A stretch of 64,000 nucleotides of DNA from Pseudoneurospora amorphoporcata (taxonomy: Eukaryota; Ascomycota; Sordariomycetes; Sordariales; Sordariaceae): NCBI GenBank assembly GCA_033297205.1, contig MU859110.1, positions 62,001 to 126,000 on the forward strand, read 5' to 3'. Within the stretch, counting starts at the first letter, position 1, and each line of letters opens with the position of its first letter. Below, piece after piece: positions 60,526-64,000 of this stretch. The notes below the pieces were generated by a model that had not been told where the DNA came from, did no database searches, and worked only from the letters and a program-made list of their open reading frames with translations. Both the position numbers and the translations under genes were made by a program.

Positions 60526-61817
60526 GATGTCTGGGGCGGACAGACGGCCGTCTGGCGTATGAGGATCGGAGAGAAGTCAGCTGTGAAAGACTGAACGCAC
60601 CGCCGCTAAAATAGGGAGCTCCAAGTTAGCTGGAAAAGAAAGAGTAATGCGAGCGTGCCTCAGCTTGGGCTCGCGGAGTTACCGAAGTTGGAAGATGTGG
60701 CCGGGGAATTCCTGCGTATGAGAGGCGGCGACAGAGCGATGCTTGGTTGTGGCGGGGAAAGCGGTACAGAAAATTAGAACAAACAGGCGGGAAATTTGAG
60801 AAGATCAGCCCGATGAAAGGCGAGAAAAAGATTGCTGGGTCGAATTCGCCATGGCTTGGTTGTCATGGCAAGAGCGACTTATCTGTTGAGAGTACGTACC
60901 TTACTGCAAATTCGGGCTTGTCTCTCATTCGACGGTACAAAGAGTGATGTGCTCCTTCCAGCAGAGAAACAAGACAATCGAAAACGCTCGCGAGTGGTGA
61001 CTTCCATTTAAACGGTCAACATTAACAAGCAGGTTGGGGGGAAGGGGTATCTCATTCGGGCAGATGTATCTAAGAATCAAACCCGCTCCTTCCGGTGTAG
61101 CATTGATGTGTAATTAGGAGGATGACTCCAAACATTGAAAAGAAGAAGACAACAGATGAAAACCAGGCAGGCAAGTTGCAGTGCGTTTGCATACATGCTG
61201 GGGGAGAAAAGACCTTGATTAGGTAGCAAGAAAACAGAACAAAAAGTCAAGAAGTAGATGACAGATTTCCACCCCCCTCTTAATATGATGACACAATGAT
61301 CCTTCCTCAAACTTCAGTCCAGCCCATGAAGAAGTGTCTGAGTGTATATACGCCATCCCATCGGTCCCAAAAGAGATCCTGCTGAGTTTCCCAAGCCCCT
61401 TAAAACTCCGTAACCCCAATGACTATAATCTTTGATGAAAAGGATGGTAAAAAGGTGGAAGACATGCAAGTGTTGACAGCAGGATTAGGGTACAGTATCC
61501 AGACAGGAACCCTCCAGCAATTGGCTTTCTCATCTGATATCTTGGACGTGTTGATATCATGAGCACCGCAGCGGAACCCCCTCTGACTCTTATGGGGTAA
61601 GACCATCGGGGGTTCCTGCGGTAGGTATGCTTTGACCATAACGAGTAGATATGGTTGCTCGCCAGGTTGCCATCTTGACAGCAAGCAACAGGAAAGCTCC
61701 AAGAGCTGATATCAGCCATGGGATCAAGGAAAGTCTATCGACCATCGTCTTCAAGAAAGATTAAGCTTTGCGTGTGAAAACAGGCTGAGGCCGATCGCCC
61801 TTTGAATTGACCCGTGA
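60526..61817. other. Intergenic between two minus-strand genes
   Basis: 5' side of the interrupted gene and 3' side of the She3-like gene. Short frames only, nothing recognisable. Confidence 0.45.
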
Positions 61818-63089
61818 CTACTGAGCCCACTCAATTTTCTCCTTGACACTGAGTGCCCACTTCAGTTTATCCAACACCTCCTTAGTCTCTTGAAGTGTCT
61901 TTTCCTGCTCGAGCTCCCTGTGTCTTGCCTTGGTTTTGATGTCCTTTAACGATTCTTCCTGCGCAATCTTATACCGTTCAAACTGCGCAGCTATGTCCTC
62001 CTTCTGTTTCCTTAATTCGCGTATGTTTCCATCCTGCTGGTCACATAAATCGCGTAGGGTATTTATCCGGTCGTCATCCTTCCTCCTCTCCTCTAGAAGA
62101 CTGGCGATCTCGGTTCGCATCTTGGCCACAGTTCGCTTGACTTCCTCCCCTTGTTCCTTCCAGTGACTGCTGATGGCGTTATATCGGCCCTCCATAAGAG
62201 CTGCGAGGTTGGCTGCTTCGTCGACTTGTTTCTTGGCGTCGGCCTTTACACGCTCCATCTCGTCCTTCCACGTCCGCTCACGCTCGCCTGCGTCCAAGGC
62301 CCGCTTCCGCTCCAGATCAACAGTCTCCTGCAGGCTTGCCACCTGTCGTTCCTTACGCGCCAGGAGTGTCTTTGTTACGTTGGCCTCCAGTAGCCGGCTT
62401 TCATAATCTGCGACCATGCGCTCGAGTTTATCTTCCAACAGTTTCGCTGCATTTTTCGACTCTTCGGCTCGTAACCTTTCGATTTGAATGTCGCGCTTCA
62501 GCGTCTCGTTGTCAGACACCAGTTTGTTGATGACGCGCCCCGTCTTGCCTAACCCGGCTTTCCCGATTGTCGAGTCCCATCCCCCGGCAAGGTTGGCCTC
62601 GGTAGCGCTTATTGTTTCCTGCATGCTAGATCCTCCGTTGTCTGACATGGGACTCTGTGGTGCTGCCGTTGCGTTCAGGCTGCTGTCTCGGCTGGGGATC
62701 TCGAAGCTTGATTTTGTGCCCAGCCTCCTTGGTACATCTAAACTAGATACCGGCTTTTCCGATAGATTGTTGAAGGATGGACTGGGCCTCAGCCTTACAG
62801 TCGGTGCAGGTGTCTTGTTCTCTCCGTTTTGTAGCTTCAGTTGGTCCTGAGAGGCAGAACCTATGCTGACAGAGCTGTTCACTGAGCTGGAAAGAGTCGA
62901 GTTTCGCGAAGCTGTGTTTGAGGTAGGAACCGTATCGGTACTCGAGTCCTCTGATATCCTGTCGTCGAAGCTAGGGACGGCGCGTATTGTAGAGTTCATT
63001 CGCGAAAGAGATTGCTTGGGTGATTTGGGTGACTCTGGTGCGGAAAGCAGTGATTTGCCGTTGACTCCATTGACAGACGCTCGGGACAT
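61818..63089 (-). CDS. She3-like coiled-coil protein
   Basis: A single exon from the first ATG (63089) gives 423 aa; the open frame continues upstream about 24 codons without another ATG, so an extra 5' exon is possible. The first ~170 residues are Ser/Pro/Asn-rich and disordered. The region GGWDSTIGKAGLGKTGRVIN, then KLVSDNETLKRDIQIERLR, begins a long coiled coil reaching the end (LQETVDLERKRALDAGERER, KWALSVKEKIEWAQ). The GRVINKLVSDNETLKRDIQ stretch is the feature that recalls fungal proteins named She3 (SWI5-dependent HO expression protein 3), which in budding yeast ties mRNA cargo to myosin. That role in a filamentous fungus is inference; it could simply be another coiled-coil protein. 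Confidence 0.7.
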   Translation of the reverse strand: MSRASVNGVNGKSLLSAPESPKSPKQSLSRMNSTIRAVPSFDDRISEDSSTDTVPTSNTASRNSTLSSSVNSSVSIGSASQDQLKLQNGENKTPAPTVRLRPSPSFNNLSEKPVSSLDVPRRLGTKSSFEIPSRDSSLNATAAPQSPMSDNGGSSMQETISATEANLAGGWDSTIGKAGLGKTGRVINKLVSDNETLKRDIQIERLRAEESKNAAKLLEDKLERMVADYESRLLEANVTKTLLARKERQVASLQETVDLERKRALDAGERERTWKDEMERVKADAKKQVDEAANLAALMEGRYNAISSHWKEQGEEVKRTVAKMRTEIASLLEERRKDDDRINTLRDLCDQQDGNIRELRKQKEDIAAQFERYKIAQEESLKDIKTKARHRELEQEKTLQETKEVLDKLKWALSVKEKIEWAQ

Positions 63090-64000
63090 GACGACGTTGA
63101 TTGTGTCTTCGGAAGCGTGCGCGAGGGTCGGACAGGGCGAACCGGCGGCCCGGTCAATCACCGGTCGTGCGAACGAAAGTCTTTGTGTAGATTGAATCGA
63201 CCGTTGGAGGCGGAAATTGCGCGGCTTCTATCGTGACAAGCGAGTTCGGCAGGGAAGTCTTTCTTGGTCAATGTCAATGTTAGCCCCAGATTGCTTGAAA
63301 CTTATTGAGTCGTAACGGCGACGGCGAGAATATGGCAAGAGAAGCAATGCAATGGAGAACCTCACGCACTGCAGACAGGTTCCGGGAGAAGGTAAGGCAC
63401 CGTAACAGATACTTGGACAAGCATTCCCGTCCACCGCGGGCGCGGCCAAGGTAACACTGCCTTATTTCTTCCCGACCATTGTGGTTAGGTACATGTATGG
63501 ATGTGCTCATTCGGGCACGGATATCCAGTCCGGGTATTGGCTGGGAAAAGAGGGACATACATACATACCAGCCTCGTCGTCTTGATGAACGGAGAAGGCG
63601 AGGTTATTGTTGCTGGAATCTGGAAGACACTTGAACAGAACGATTGCGCATTCCTTGTCTGGGAGTCAGGTACGGGCAGAGGTTACGACTAGCGGTTGAC
63701 ACTTGGACCCGTTGGCAGCCAGGTTCGTCAGGCACGCCAGGGCTGGCTAGGGGTGCCCCGTCAGTGGCCGCCAGTGCCTGAGGTCTGTGGAATCGGTGGA
63801 ATTGTTCGGTGGATCTACGCGAACTAGACGGCGCACATGGGGAGGCGGGTCGACACTTTCCGGAATTGTGCCCCTGGTGGCCTGTGTGATGTCCCTGAAA
63901 ACCTACCTCTACCTAGAGGTACCTATGCAGGAGTGACACAGCGGGTGTGGTGCTGCTAATACGCTGCTTCTGATGCAGGCCGTTTGTCCGAATTGGGACG
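63090..64000. other. Upstream of She3-like gene, right end
   Basis: No gene recognised. Contains the palindrome TACCTAGAGGTA at 63910-63921 next to more CTACCT repeats. Confidence 0.45.
63910..63921. repeat. Recurring palindrome TACCTAGAGGTA
   Basis: Same 12-mer as at 25345-25356, with a one-base variant at 45082-45093 and the shorter TACCTAGGTA at 7129-7138. All copies are intergenic, with TACCTAC repeats nearby in most. Confidence 0.6.

Noticed and set aside
1..64000. CRISPR arrays, bacterial mobile elements, rRNA or intact tRNA genes
   Set aside because: The window is fungal nuclear DNA. No regularly spaced repeats of that kind, and B-box-like strings outside 37.5 kb lack partner elements.

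Overview
This window is nuclear DNA from a filamentous ascomycete, most likely a Sordariomycete (Sordariales-like). The evidence is short spliceosomal introns (mostly 50-120 nt, GTAAGT-type donors, CTAAC/CTGAC branch points, CAG/TAG acceptors), gene-dense GC-rich coding DNA, a CRH-type GPI-anchored cell-wall enzyme, a CYP52-like P450, an Aro8-type aminotransferase, and a mutation pattern resembling RIP. Exon structures were built by hand by matching splice sites, reading phase and family motifs. Every main model closes to a whole number of codons.

Layout, left to right. 0-4 kb: no convincing gene. 4.3-6.2 kb (+): secreted GH20 beta-N-acetylhexosaminidase. 9.3-11.0 kb (+): CYP52-like P450, convergent with an aromatic aminotransferase at 11.3-13.3 kb (-). 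14.8-17.5 kb: a divergent pair of poorly conserved multi-pass membrane ORFs, both apparently broken. 19.2-20.4 kb (+): CRH-like GH16 cell-wall transglycosylase. 21.4-24.5 kb (-): DNA topoisomerase I, divergent from mitochondrial ATP synthase gamma at 26.2-27.7 kb (+). 28.9-33.2 kb (-): LSD1/KDM1-type SWIRM-amine oxidase-HMG protein. 34.3-36.6 kb (-): VPS33. 37.0-38.4 kb: AT-rich, low-complexity, RIP-like block. 39.1-39.7 kb (-): UBE2W-type E2. 42.2-43.7 kb (+): Ca2+/calmodulin-dependent kinase. 46.1-47.4 kb (-): Q-rich conserved hypothetical. 52.5-56.7 kb (+): full-length ABCB (MDR-type) exporter. 57.7-60.5 kb (-): uncharacterised gene interrupted by one in-frame TAG. 61.8-63.1 kb (-): She3-like coiled-coil protein.

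These are mostly independent housekeeping and cell-biology genes rather than one pathway. GH20 and CRH both act on chitin or glucan of the wall. The P450 next to the aminotransferase, and the ABCB exporter, could serve detoxification or catabolism, but nothing here shows a biosynthetic cluster.

I did not find a clearly new biological system. The best leads are the lone premature TAG (TGG to TAG, CpA to TpA on the other strand) in an otherwise intact 852-codon frame, a stop-free 117-nt intron in the GH20 gene, an overlapping uORF on the kinase mRNA, a decapeptide-like repeat in the LSD1 homologue, a nested inverted repeat with tRNA-like boxes in the AT-rich block, and the decaying divergent membrane-gene pair.
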